Below, piece by piece: positions 16,518 through 25,579 of a stretch of DNA of 38,872 nucleotides (its first letter is position 1; every line of letters starts with the position of its first letter). The translations under genes were made by a program, and so were the position numbers. Source of the stretch: CAZHGD01 sp964531735 (GTDB lineage Bacteria > Armatimonadota > UBA10988). Where the stretch lies: the NCBI GenBank assembly GCA_964531735.1, contig CAZHGD010000061.1:1-38872 (forward strand), in the 5' to 3' direction. The notes beneath the pieces were generated by a model, which saw only the letters and a list, made by a program, of their open reading frames with translations, did no database searches and had not been told where the DNA came from.

Positions 16518-17129
16518 CTTCGTCGTCCTCGCCATACGCTCGCCTTGGCGCTGCTCGCCGTGGTGCCGCTCAGCGGCTGCCGCCCCGCGCGCCCGGTGGC
16601 CCCGCCGCCGGCAGCCACCGACGGTGAGCCCGTCGCCCCGCCGCTCGATGCCGTCGGCCCCCGCCGCGCCAAGGTGCAGATCCAGCAGTTGCTCGACTTC
16701 GAGACCGAGTGCCAATGGGAGAACGTCCGCATTCTGCGCGACGTGGCCAACGCGGCCAAGGGCAAGGTCCGGGTCACCTTCTGCAACTCGCGCAAGCCCG
16801 ATGGCAAGGAGCTGATGAAGAAGCTCGGCATCACCTGCCAGGCGCAGTTGGTGATCAACGGCCAGAAGGACTTCACCGTCAACCGCGAGGGCCAGGACGA
16901 GACTGTCCAGATCCACGGGCCGTTCAACCTGACCACTGCCGACAACGTCTCGACCGTGATCGTGCAGGCCATCCGCGCCGCCGGTGACCTGCCCGCCGAC
17001 CAGGAGGCCAAGATCCGTGCTGCCGTGACCGACGGCTTCGCCCGCCTGGACAAAGAGAAGGCGAAGACCGAGGGCAAGGCCAAGGGCGACGCTGCCGACA
17101 AGGCCAAGGCCGCCGCCAAGGACAAGTGA
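16515..17129 (+). CDS. Small lipoprotein with thioredoxin-like region and Lys/Ala tail
   Basis: The 204-residue protein has a lipoprotein signal, with lipobox LSGC and acylated Cys22. A proline-rich linker (23-48) leads to a compact domain (about 52-145) containing VQIQQLLDF, KVRVTFCN and TCQAQLVING, with Cys66, Cys90 and Cys108. The strand-helix order suggests a thioredoxin-like fold without CxxC. After a helix, the last 35 residues are a Lys/Ala/Glu repeat, probably a charged helix that contacts nucleic acid or the cell wall. AGGAG is at 16502-16506. I do not know its function. It is exported and membrane-anchored, and its start codon lies in an inverted repeat. Confidence 0.7.
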   Translation: MLRRPRHTLALALLAVVPLSGCRPARPVAPPPAATDGEPVAPPLDAVGPRRAKVQIQQLLDFETECQWENVRILRDVANAAKGKVRVTFCNSRKPDGKELMKKLGITCQAQLVINGQKDFTVNREGQDETVQIHGPFNLTTADNVSTVIVQAIRAAGDLPADQEAKIRAAVTDGFARLDKEKAKTEGKAKGDAADKAKAAAKDK

Positions 17130-17135
17130 GACGCC

Positions 17136-17257
17136 GCGGGCAGTCAGGGCGGGGTCAAAGTCGTAGTCGCCGCGCCAAGTCATGCCCAGCCAGCCCTGAG
17201 GAGGGCGCAGGGACCTTGACTCCGCCCTGGCGGGCAGTCGCCCGCGATTGACTCCGC
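17136..17257. repeat. Composite inverted-repeat element upstream of the next operon
   Basis: CAGGGCGGGGTCAA (17145-17158) is inverted at 17216-17229 with 13 of 14 positions matching. Inside lies GCCCT-GAGG-AGGGC (17193-17206), and just outside is GCGGGC-AGTC-GCCCGC (17230-17245). TTGACTCCGC occurs twice, at 17216 and 17248; the second copy could be a -35 for a weak TACCTT -10 (17272-17277). The element may be a REP/MITE-like repeat, a terminator or an operator. Confidence 0.5.
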
Positions 17258-17300
17258 GATCCGTGGCGTGGTACCTTGCTCGCGTTGTGAGAGTGTCCCC

Positions 17301-20300
17301 ATGCCACGTTCTCTCGGGCTGTGCCTGTCGCTCGTTGCCCTCTGCGCGCTGCCGGCCCGGTCGGCGGTCTGGCTCAAGGCCGGCTCGGCCGCGCCGCTGG
17401 AGAACCAGCGGCTGAGCAATCCCGGGCTGGAGCAGACGGCCGATGGTCAGGCCGCTGGTTGGGGCGGCTGGCAGGCCGGTTACCAGCTCGACACGCAGGT
17501 GCGTCGCAACGGTGCCGCCAGCGCGCGGTGCCGGCTGGCGCAGGCCGGCACCCAGGCCGGCGTCATGCAGACGGCGACGGTGAACCAGACGCGCCCGACG
17601 GCCCTGCTGGCGCGCTGCTGGAGCCGGGCCGAGAACGTCTCCGGGTCGCCGGACAGCAACTACTCGCTCTATCTCGATTTGGAGTACACCGACGGCACGC
17701 CGCTGTGGGGCCAGATCGCCACGTTCGAGACCGGGACCCACGACTGGCAGCCGGCGAAGGTGCTGGTGCTGCCAGACAAGCCGGTCAAGAGCGTCACCGT
17801 CATCGGGCTGTTCCGCGGGCACGACGGCACCGCCTGGTTCGACGACTTCGAGCTGTACGAGCTACCCGACAGCGGCTCGTTCGACTACCAGCCGGTCACG
17901 GGCAAGCTGCCCGCCGGACCGGCCGCCTGGCAGTCGCTGCCGCTCGGGCCGCGCGCCGCGCTCAGCCTCGATCCGGCCACCGGCGCGATGAGTCTCGACG
18001 CGACGCGGTCCGGCGGTCTGGTGCTCCGCGACGTGGCCGCCGACAGCCCCTTCGTGCTGCCGCAACTGGCGGCCCGGCGCGAGGGCGAGCAATGGGTTAT
18101 CGAAGGCGACTGCCCCGAACTGAAGCTCCGCGTCAAGGCGCGCCTGAGCCGCGTGCAGGACGGCCTGCGCCTCGACGGGAACGTCAGCGACACGACGGGG
18201 CAGGATCGGGCCATCAGCGTCTACTGGGCGTTGCCGATGGGCAACGAAGTCCTGAACTGGGCCGACCATCCGCGCGCTTCCTATCCGGTGGCGACGCGTC
18301 CCACCAGCGGGCGCTGCGTCAACGTCGGTGTCGGTGCCAACGGCAAGGCGTCCCACTACCCGTTCGGCGCGGTGTTCACGCCCGAGCGCGGCCTGGCCGT
18401 CGGCGCGCCGCTGAGCGAACCGCGCCTCTGCCGCTTCGCGTTCGACCAGCCGGCGCGCGTGCTCTACGCCGCTTTCGACCTGGGACTCAGCGCCGCCTGC
18501 CGGCAGTTCGCCTCGCAGGCCACCTTCAGCGCGCTGCTCTACCCGTTCGACGCCGCCGCCGAGTTCCGCGGCGCCCTCGACGGCTACTACCGGCTGCAGC
18601 CGGCAGCCTTCGCCAACCGCGTCAAGACGCAGGGCATCTGGATGCCGTTCCAGGACATCGCCACGGTCCAGGGCTGGGAGGACTTCGGCTTCCAGTTCCA
18701 GGAAGGCGCGCCCAACCCGGCCTGGGACGAAGAGCACGGCATCGGCAGCTATCCGTACATCGAGCCGATGAGCTATTGGATGGCCATGCCGCCGGGCCTG
18801 CCGCGCACGCAGGAAGCGGCGCTGAAGCTGCTGGGCGAGTTGGCGGCCAAGGGCGACAAACGCGCCCAGGCCACGCTGACCAGCGGCCTGCACGGGCCCG
18901 ACGGCCGGCCGGCGATGAGCATTGAGGATGCGCCCTGGTGCAACGGGGCGCTGTTCCTGCTCAATCCCACCGCCAAGGTGGCCACCACCACGACCGCGCC
19001 ACGCAACCAGTACCAGGTGCACGAGGAGACCATCGCCAACGTGCTCAAGCCGCAGTTGGCCGGCGGCACCTCGGCGTGGGGCGGCTACGGTGCCGGCTAC
19101 GAACTGGTGGCCAAGGAGGGCCGCCGCGGCTCGCGCGCGGCGCGTTGCCAGCGGGCGGCCGGCGGCGCCGAGCGTGGCCTGCACCAGTCGGTCGGCCTGG
19201 CGCAGAAGGCGCCCCGACCCATTCAGGTCAGCGCCTGGAGCCGCGCTGACGGCGTGTCCGGCGAGCCGAGCAACGACTACTCGCTCTACTGCGACCTGGT
19301 CTACAACGACGGCAGCAATCTGTGGGGCCAAGTCGTGCCGTTCGCCGTCGGCACGCACGACTGGCAGCAGGTCAAGGTCACCATCACGCCGGCCAAGCCG
19401 GTCTTGTCGGTGTCCGTCCACCTGCTGTTCCGCGGCGAGAAGACCGGCACTGTCTGGTTCGACGACGTCAGCCTGAAGGAAGCCGACAGCGACCGTGAGC
19501 TGATCCGCGACGGCGACCTGGAGGTGCCGTCGCGGCCGGTCAGTCTCGACGGGCTCTACCTCGACTCCTTCGAGATGGCCGCCACCGTGCTGAACTACCG
19601 CCGTGAGCACTTCGCCACAGCGTCGCTACCGCTGGTCTTCGACAGCAAGGGCCGCGTCTGCTTGTTCGGCCACTTCATGGCCATGGAGTTCCTGGCCGAC
19701 GTGACGGCTCGCGTCCACGGCGCCGGCAAGCTGATGTTCGCCAACGCCGTGCTCTGGGGCTACCCCTGGCCGGCGGCCCACCTCGACATCTTCGGCACGG
19801 AGACCAACTGGAACGCCGAAGGCAAGTGGCAGCCGCTGAGCGACGAGACCATGCTCTACTGGCGCGCGATGTGCTATGGGCGGCCTTACCTGACGCTCCA
19901 GAACACCGACTTCACGCGCTGGACCAAGGACATGACCGAGCGCTACTTCGCTCGGTGCGCGCTGTACGCCGTGCTGCCGAGCTTCTTCAGCGCCGACGCC
20001 GCCACCAAGGTGTACTGGGCGCAACCAGCGCTCTACAACCGCGACCGCGACCTGTTCAAAGCCTACCTGCCACCGATCCGCCGGCTGGCCGAGGCCGGCT
20101 GGCAGCCGCTGACCGGCGCGCGCAGCAGCGACCCGGCGGTCTACGTCGAGCGCTACGGCCAGGGCCGCACGGTCCACCTGGCGGTGTTCAACAGCGCCGC
20201 CGAGGCCAAGACCGTCGAGGTGAGCCTGACCGATCCCCGGCTGTCCGGCACGCCCCAGGTGTGGGCGCCGCGCGGCGTCAGCGGGCAACCGACCGCGCCG

Positions 20301-20363
20301 CGTAGCTGGCGCGCGACGCTGCAACCGGAGGCCGTCGCCATACTGACCTTCACGCAGCCGTGA
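17301..20363 (+). CDS. Secreted multidomain protein with two CBM-like modules, putative glycoside hydrolase
   Basis: The 1020-residue protein has a signal peptide (1-23). Residues about 34-192 form a CBM4/9-like jelly roll ending GTAWFDDFELYE. Residues about 200-430 are mutarotase-like beta sandwich. A barrel-like region follows (440-585, 740-930; DGLYLDSFEM near 750) and is interrupted at about 585-731 by a second CBM-like module that closely resembles the first (NDYSLYCDLVYNDG, GTVWFDDVSLKE). A short beta domain ends the protein. No GH family is recognised and catalytic residues are not assigned. ATG 17301 begins the signal peptide. It heads a three-gene operon with 24- and 4-base gaps. Confidence 0.7.
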   Translation: MPRSLGLCLSLVALCALPARSAVWLKAGSAAPLENQRLSNPGLEQTADGQAAGWGGWQAGYQLDTQVRRNGAASARCRLAQAGTQAGVMQTATVNQTRPTALLARCWSRAENVSGSPDSNYSLYLDLEYTDGTPLWGQIATFETGTHDWQPAKVLVLPDKPVKSVTVIGLFRGHDGTAWFDDFELYELPDSGSFDYQPVTGKLPAGPAAWQSLPLGPRAALSLDPATGAMSLDATRSGGLVLRDVAADSPFVLPQLAARREGEQWVIEGDCPELKLRVKARLSRVQDGLRLDGNVSDTTGQDRAISVYWALPMGNEVLNWADHPRASYPVATRPTSGRCVNVGVGANGKASHYPFGAVFTPERGLAVGAPLSEPRLCRFAFDQPARVLYAAFDLGLSAACRQFASQATFSALLYPFDAAAEFRGALDGYYRLQPAAFANRVKTQGIWMPFQDIATVQGWEDFGFQFQEGAPNPAWDEEHGIGSYPYIEPMSYWMAMPPGLPRTQEAALKLLGELAAKGDKRAQATLTSGLHGPDGRPAMSIEDAPWCNGALFLLNPTAKVATTTTAPRNQYQVHEETIANVLKPQLAGGTSAWGGYGAGYELVAKEGRRGSRAARCQRAAGGAERGLHQSVGLAQKAPRPIQVSAWSRADGVSGEPSNDYSLYCDLVYNDGSNLWGQVVPFAVGTHDWQQVKVTITPAKPVLSVSVHLLFRGEKTGTVWFDDVSLKEADSDRELIRDGDLEVPSRPVSLDGLYLDSFEMAATVLNYRREHFATASLPLVFDSKGRVCLFGHFMAMEFLADVTARVHGAGKLMFANAVLWGYPWPAAHLDIFGTETNWNAEGKWQPLSDETMLYWRAMCYGRPYLTLQNTDFTRWTKDMTERYFARCALYAVLPSFFSADAATKVYWAQPALYNRDRDLFKAYLPPIRRLAEAGWQPLTGARSSDPAVYVERYGQGRTVHLAVFNSAAEAKTVEVSLTDPRLSGTPQVWAPRGVSGQPTAPRSWRATLQPEAVAILTFTQP

Positions 20364-20387
20364 AGGCCGACCCGATGAGGTGACACC

Positions 20388-21416
20388 GTGTACCTGTCGC
20401 TCCTGCTGACGTTGGCGCTCGCCGCGCCGCCGGCCCTGTTGACCAGCGAACTCGCGATGAGCTTCGGCGGCGAGCAGCTTCCCTCCGGTGGGTGTGCCGC
20501 CGCCGTGGTGCCCGCACCCGGTGTGCCCGGCAAGTACTCGTTGCGGATGGTCTTCCGCTTCGACCGGTACCAGGACGCCGACTGGCTCGACGTGACCAGC
20601 CAGCCAGCGCCGCCGCTGAGCCTGCCCGAGGTGTTCTCGTTGCCCATCCGGGCCGAGCAGGAGAGCGGCTCGCTGGTACTCAAGATGGTCGACCCCGACA
20701 ACCCCGGCGGCAACCACGCCGCCCATGAGCAGGCGCTGCTGGTCAATGGCCAGCCGCTGCCGGCCAAGCAGTGGGTCACCTTGTCCATCCGCCTGCCGGC
20801 CGAGGCCAAGCTCCGCGACCAGATCGCGCCGGTGCAGTTCTACCTGCCGTGCTTCGACCGCCGCGTGCCGCTCGACACGGACATCGTCTTCTACGTCGGC
20901 CAGTTCGACTACCAGCCACCGGCGCGCCCGGCCTGGCCGCCGCGCGCCACCACCAGCAGCAGCGGCGTGCCGGTGACGCTCGACCCGCTCCGCCCGGGCA
21001 CCATGTGGGTGCCGGCCGGCGGCAGCGACAATCAGACCGGCCATTTGGCCCGCCTGACTGGTGACGAGGCCGTGTTCGACGCCGACGCCGGCGGCTGGAA
21101 CGAGTTCCTGCACTCCGACCCGCGCAAGCTGCGCCTCGACGCCGGCGCCACCTACCGCCTGCAGTTCGAGTACGAGGTGTTGCGCGAGCCGAGTGGCGGC
21201 GACAGCGCCATGTTCTACTTCCTGGTGCGCGCCGCCGGCACCATCCAGCACGACGTCGGCTGGCTGCGCTGGGTCGAGCCGGCCGGTACCAAGGGCTGTC
21301 GCGTGGTGACCTTCACCACCGGCGAACTGCCCGACTACTACGTCATCTGGGGCGTGCGCCATCATGGCGCTATCCGGCTGTTCAACCTGCGCCTCGAGCG
21401 ACTGCCCAAGGGCTGA
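20388..21416 (+). CDS. Secreted double beta-sandwich protein, accessory to the operon
   Basis: The 342-residue protein uses GTG 20388, with GAGG seven bases upstream. A signal peptide (about 1-13, ending AAP) is followed by two beta-rich halves: about 20-180 (SLRMVFRFDRYQD, SLVLKMVDPDNPGG) and about 195-340 (TYRLQFEYEVL, then LFNLRLERL). Both resemble carbohydrate-binding jelly rolls. No catalytic motif is visible. It sits between a putative hydrolase and the GH42-like enzyme with almost no spacing, so it probably binds the same polymer or helps present it. I do not recognise the family. Confidence 0.65.
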   Translation: MYLSLLLTLALAAPPALLTSELAMSFGGEQLPSGGCAAAVVPAPGVPGKYSLRMVFRFDRYQDADWLDVTSQPAPPLSLPEVFSLPIRAEQESGSLVLKMVDPDNPGGNHAAHEQALLVNGQPLPAKQWVTLSIRLPAEAKLRDQIAPVQFYLPCFDRRVPLDTDIVFYVGQFDYQPPARPAWPPRATTSSSGVPVTLDPLRPGTMWVPAGGSDNQTGHLARLTGDEAVFDADAGGWNEFLHSDPRKLRLDAGATYRLQFEYEVLREPSGGDSAMFYFLVRAAGTIQHDVGWLRWVEPAGTKGCRVVTFTTGELPDYYVIWGVRHHGAIRLFNLRLERLPKG

Positions 21417-21420
21417 CACC

Positions 21421-24400
21421 ATGACCTCCAAGAGCTTCCTGCTGCTCGGCAGCCTGGCCGCCGCCTCCTTGGCCGCAGCGCAACCCGCCCGTCCGGTCGA
21501 GACCGGCACCTACCTGACCGGCGCCTGGCACACACCCAACACCGAGGCCGCGCGGACGCTGTACCGCAAGGCCGGGTTCAACCTCATCGGCTACTCCGGC
21601 GCTTACGCCGACTGGGCCGCGCGCGAGGGCATGTCGTTCATCTCGTGGGTCGATGCCTGGGGCCAGCCGGGCGGCACGGCCGAGGCGTTCGAGGCCCATG
21701 ACGGCACCCGCTCGGGTTCGGTCGGGCTGTTCACCGCCTTCAACTTCAACGCGCCCGCGGCCATCGCCTGGTGGCACCAGTCGGTACCCCAGCAGGTGCG
21801 GCGCGTGCAGCACGCCGACCGGACCGCCTTCTGGAAGGTCCACAACGAGTTCGGCTACCATGCCGGCAAGTACTGGGACTACTCCAGCGGTTCCATCGCC
21901 AAGTACCGGCGCTGGCTCGACCAGCGCTATGGTGGCCTGGCCGCGCTGAACGCCGCCTGGCACACGCGCTACGAGGCGTTCGACCAGATCAGCCCGCCGC
22001 GCCAGCCGGCCGAGGCCGAGGTGGCCAACTGGCTCGAATGGCGCCGGTTCACCTGCTGGAAGTTCGGCGAGTACTTCCGCACCACGGGCGACTCGATCCG
22101 CAAGGTGCTGCCGGGCGCTCAGGTGTCGGACAACCTGTATCCGGTCAACCCGATGCAGGGCTGGGACCCGTTCGAACTGGCGCGGCAGACCGACTACATC
22201 GCGTACGACATCTACGCCATCGGGCACTGGGATGAGCTGCTCAACCAACTCGACCTGGGCCGCAGTGCCGGCCGGGCGTATGGCAAGCCGTTCCTGATGA
22301 TGGAGTACCACGCCGGCCCGAACCAGAACGTGCGCGAAGTGACCGCCGAGGACCTGTGGATCGAGGCCAACGTGGCCCTGGCGCGCGAGTGCCGCGCCCT
22401 TCAGTGGTACATGTTCAGCCCGGCCACCGGGGGTCGCGAGCAGGGCATCCACGGCATTCTGGACAGCCAGGGCCGCCCGACCGAGCGGCTGACCGCGGTG
22501 CGCCAGGTCAGCGAGCGCACGCAGCGCCTGGCGCCGCTGCTCAAGGGCACCATCGAGCCGTCGGTGGCCGTGCTCTGGTCGGCCGACAACGCCTACCTGG
22601 CCGAGGTGGAACGCTCGAACTGGTGGGCCCAGACCGCGCAGTTGCAGACGCTCGGCCGGTTGCTCGGCGAGGCGCGCATCCCGTTCGAGCTGATCGACCC
22701 GGTCTGGCTGGAGCAGCACGGCACCGGTCGCTACCGGTGCGTCCTGGTGCCGCATGTGCCGGTGCTGTCCGACGCGCAACTGGCCGCGCTCCGCAAGGGC
22801 GCCGAGGGCGGCTGCACGGTCATCTTCTTCCCCGACAGCGGCCGCCGCGATGGACTGGGCGGGCGCCGGGCGCAGCCGCTGTTCAGCGGTGAGGCCAAGC
22901 CGGGCCGGCTGTGGAGCCAGCGGCCGGTGAACGGTGGCGACCTGGCGGTGGAGACGGTCGGCCGCGGGCGCCTGGTGCGTTGCGGCTGGGAGTTGCCGCA
23001 ACGGCCCGGCGAGGCCGCCCTGCGGCGCGAGCGCGCGCAAGCGGTGGCCGACCTGCTGGCCCGTCAGGCCCAGGTGAAGCCGGCCGTGCTGCTGAGCGGC
23101 GACGCCGACCCGGCCACGCTCGACGCGGTGCCGCTGCGGACCGCCGGCGGCACGATGCTGTTCCTGACCGCGCTGGGTCACGAGCCGCGCGGGCCAGTGA
23201 CGGTGACCGTGCCGGGCCGCCCGTATGCGCGTGACCAGGTCTACGCCCTGGACTACCGCAGCGCCGCGGTGCAGCGTCTGGCCGCGCGCCACGAGGCCGG
23301 CGGCACCACCTTCACCGTGCCGCGGATCGACCCGGCGGTGATCGTGTTCATGCCGGCGAACTGGCAGCCGCTGGTCGGCGTGGAGGCCCCAAGCCGCATG
23401 GTGGCCGGTGGTCGTTACCGCGTCATGGTCACGGTGGACAACCTGGGCGCCGAGACGGTGGCCGGGCGCGTGGCCCTGGAGGTGCCCGCCGGCTGGACGG
23501 CCACCTGCGCGCAGCCGGACCTGGCCGCGCTGGCACCGGGTGCCCGGGCCGAGGTGCCGTTCGACCTGACCGTGCCGGCAGGCGCCGCCGAGGACCGCTT
23601 CGGCATCGACTACCCGCTGAACGCCCGCCTGACGCTCTCGGCGGGTCGTAGTGGCACCGTCGCGGCGACGATGCTGCCGCAGGTGGTGCCGCCGCTCGAC
23701 GTGCTGCTGAGCTATCAGGAGCGGCCGCTCAACCCGTGGCAGGAGATGACGCCGGCCATCATGCGCTGGGGCTGGGAGAGTGAAGTCCACACGCCGCCGC
23801 CACCGCCGGTGTCCATCCAGGCGCCGACCGCCGTCGAGGCCACGGTGATCGCCGACCCGAGCCTGGCCGGCCGCGAGGCCGCCTGGCGGCTCGAGCCCGA
23901 TGGGCAGGTGACGCCCGCGCGCAGTCAGCTCGCTGCCGGCCGCCAGACCATCGCCCTGCAAGTGACGGTGCCGCGCGCCGGCAGCTATCGGCTGGTCGGT
24001 CAGGCCGGGGCGGTGAGCTTCACGGCCCCGTTCTTAGCCGGGGTCAACCGGGAAACGGTCGCCGCCGCCCTGGCCGGCGAGGCCAAGGTGCCGGCCGGCT
24101 GCACCCCGCGTCTGAAGCTGTCGGTGGGCACGCGGGGTGCGCCGGCGCGCGGCACGCCGGTCACCTTCGTGGTCGACCTGCCGCCCGCCGAAGTGGCCCG
24201 AGCGCGCGTCTTTGACGATCAGGGCCACCTAGTGCCGGCCGCGGTGGGCCCGAAGCGGGTGGTCCTGGCGGCCGACGTGCCGGCCGATGCCGTGCGGCTG
24301 TACACACTGGCCCTGGCCGCACCGACGGCGCCGTCAGCCGCGAGCAGCGTGCAGCAGAGCACCAGCGCCGACGGCGGCCTGACGGTGGGCGGTGACCGGT

Positions 24401-25083
24401 GGGCCATCACCTTCGACAGCCGGCTCGGACTGGTGCGCTCACTGCAGGTGGGCGATGGCCCGCTGCTGGCGCCGCACCGCACCGGTGTGGTCGCCATGGT
24501 CGGCGGTGCCGAGTGGGCGCCGGACGGCCGCGGGCTGGTCAGCGACTTGGCCACATCGGCCTCGGCGGTGCAGGCGCAGGTGGCCTTCCAGCGCCGCATC
24601 GGCCCGCAGGACGAGCTGGCCGTGCGCGAAACCTGGACCATCGAGGCGCAGCGCGCCGCCGTGGCGCTGCGGATCGAGAACGTGGCCAGGCAGGCCATCG
24701 CGCTGACGCGCCTGAGCTACGAGCTGGGGCTCTCGCCCGACGTGGCCGGCACCTGGCGCATGGTCCAGGCCAACGGTCGGCTGACGCGCGGCGATCTGCC
24801 GACCGGCTTCGGCGCGGCGGGCTCGGTGTCGCTGATCGACTGGCTGACCGCCGACGGGCGCGGGCTCGGTCTGACGCTCGGTCGCTGCGCGCTGGCGTCG
24901 AAGTGGCAGTCGGGCTTCACCGGCGTCAGCCACTCGGCGGCGGCCACGCGGCTGGGCCTGCTGGGCGGTGCGCAGCTCGACCCGGGCGACTACGTGATCG
25001 CCGAGTTCACGCTCTGGCCGCATCGACAGGAGTTGACCGCCGCGCAGGCGGCGGTGCCCGAACTGGTCACCGCGGTGCGGTAG
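21421..25083 (+). CDS. Secreted GH42-like beta-galactosidase family protein with NEW3 domain
   Basis: The 1220-residue protein starts at ATG 21421, which begins the signal peptide, four bases after the previous stop. The barrel (about 25-370) has the acid/base motif VHNEFGYH (Glu143), helix SIAKYRRWLDQRYGGLAALN typical of GH42, and nucleophile motif LMMEYHAGP (Glu295). A GH42-type trimerisation/flavodoxin-like region follows (to about 540). A NEW3-type domain lies at about 655-740 (RMVAGGRYRVMVTVDN), and a mutarotase-like beta domain at 980-1210. It is about twice the usual length of GH42 enzymes (near 670). Galactosidase or arabinosidase activity is inferred from the family. Confidence 0.75.
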   Translation: MTSKSFLLLGSLAAASLAAAQPARPVETGTYLTGAWHTPNTEAARTLYRKAGFNLIGYSGAYADWAAREGMSFISWVDAWGQPGGTAEAFEAHDGTRSGSVGLFTAFNFNAPAAIAWWHQSVPQQVRRVQHADRTAFWKVHNEFGYHAGKYWDYSSGSIAKYRRWLDQRYGGLAALNAAWHTRYEAFDQISPPRQPAEAEVANWLEWRRFTCWKFGEYFRTTGDSIRKVLPGAQVSDNLYPVNPMQGWDPFELARQTDYIAYDIYAIGHWDELLNQLDLGRSAGRAYGKPFLMMEYHAGPNQNVREVTAEDLWIEANVALARECRALQWYMFSPATGGREQGIHGILDSQGRPTERLTAVRQVSERTQRLAPLLKGTIEPSVAVLWSADNAYLAEVERSNWWAQTAQLQTLGRLLGEARIPFELIDPVWLEQHGTGRYRCVLVPHVPVLSDAQLAALRKGAEGGCTVIFFPDSGRRDGLGGRRAQPLFSGEAKPGRLWSQRPVNGGDLAVETVGRGRLVRCGWELPQRPGEAALRRERAQAVADLLARQAQVKPAVLLSGDADPATLDAVPLRTAGGTMLFLTALGHEPRGPVTVTVPGRPYARDQVYALDYRSAAVQRLAARHEAGGTTFTVPRIDPAVIVFMPANWQPLVGVEAPSRMVAGGRYRVMVTVDNLGAETVAGRVALEVPAGWTATCAQPDLAALAPGARAEVPFDLTVPAGAAEDRFGIDYPLNARLTLSAGRSGTVAATMLPQVVPPLDVLLSYQERPLNPWQEMTPAIMRWGWESEVHTPPPPPVSIQAPTAVEATVIADPSLAGREAAWRLEPDGQVTPARSQLAAGRQTIALQVTVPRAGSYRLVGQAGAVSFTAPFLAGVNRETVAAALAGEAKVPAGCTPRLKLSVGTRGAPARGTPVTFVVDLPPAEVARARVFDDQGHLVPAAVGPKRVVLAADVPADAVRLYTLALAAPTAPSAASSVQQSTSADGGLTVGGDRWAITFDSRLGLVRSLQVGDGPLLAPHRTGVVAMVGGAEWAPDGRGLVSDLATSASAVQAQVAFQRRIGPQDELAVRETWTIEAQRAAVALRIENVARQAIALTRLSYELGLSPDVAGTWRMVQANGRLTRGDLPTGFGAAGSVSLIDWLTADGRGLGLTLGRCALASKWQSGFTGVSHSAAATRLGLLGGAQLDPGDYVIAEFTLWPHRQELTAAQAAVPELVTAVR

Positions 25084-25097
25084 GCGCTGAGCGCCTA
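25081..25097. terminator. Perfect palindrome containing both convergent stop codons
   Basis: TAGGCGCT-G-AGCGCCTA begins with the TAG of the GH42-like gene and ends with the reverse TAG of the RNase HI-type gene. It can fold identically in either transcript and may serve as a two-way end signal, although it lacks T-runs. Confidence 0.45.
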
Positions 25098-25493
25098 CCG
25101 CCGCCGCACGGCGCTGCTGGCCAGGCCGTCGGCGCGCGAGTTCTCCTCGCGCAGCACATGGCGGAACTTGACCTGCTGGAACTGCTGGACCAGCCCCTGG
25201 GCCTGCTGGTAGAGCGCCATCATGTTTGGGTTCTTGACCTTGTAGCGGCCGGTCATCTGGCGGACCATCAACTCGGAGTCCGAGACCACCTGCACGACCG
25301 TGGCGCCGAGCTCGTGGCAGCGCTCCAGGCCGCGGAGCAGCGCGGTGTACTCGGCGATGTTGTTGGTCGCGTGGCCGATGTTCTGGCTGACCGCGTCCAG
25401 CTCCTGGCCGTCGGCGGTGCAGATCACGAACCCAATCCCTGCGGGGCCGGGATTGCCCGAGCAGGCTCCGTCGGTATACAGCAAGACCGTCAT
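25095..25493 (-). CDS. Ribonuclease HI family protein
   Basis: The 132-residue protein is an RNase H fold. The four metal-binding acids are all present: Asp8 in YTDGACSGNPG, Glu48 in NIAEYTALL, Asp72 in VVSDSELMV and Asp122 in NSRADGLAS, with His112 in FRHVLREENSRAD. The family removes RNA from RNA-DNA hybrids in the cytoplasm, and short bacterial forms of this type are often second copies. ATG 25493 begins the first strand; the longer open frame adds 33 residues that overlap the promoter. It converges with the GH42-like gene at a shared palindrome and diverges from a kinase gene. Confidence 0.9.
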   Translation of the reverse strand: MTVLLYTDGACSGNPGPAGIGFVICTADGQELDAVSQNIGHATNNIAEYTALLRGLERCHELGATVVQVVSDSELMVRQMTGRYKVKNPNMMALYQQAQGLVQQFQQVKFRHVLREENSRADGLASSAVRRR

Positions 25494-25520
25494 GGGCTGA
25501 GGTGACTCCGGTAGAGGAGG

Positions 25521-25549
25521 AGTGTACCGCCGAGTGGGGGAAGTGTAAA
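25521..25549 (-). promoter_or_regulatory. Sigma-70-type promoter of the RNase HI gene
   Basis: On the minus strand TTTACA (25549-25544) and TACACT (25526-25521) are separated by 17 bases, matching the consensus at 5 and 4 of 6. The start would be near 25514, 21 bases before the ATG. Confidence 0.6.
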
Positions 25550-25579
25550 CGTCGGCCGTCACGACCAAAGGATCCGCGT

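Noticed and set aside
17862..23961. Open minus-strand frames of 582, 627 and 859 codons
   Set aside because: They lie opposite the three-gene secreted operon, show no domains or SD sites, and arise from high third-position G/C content.
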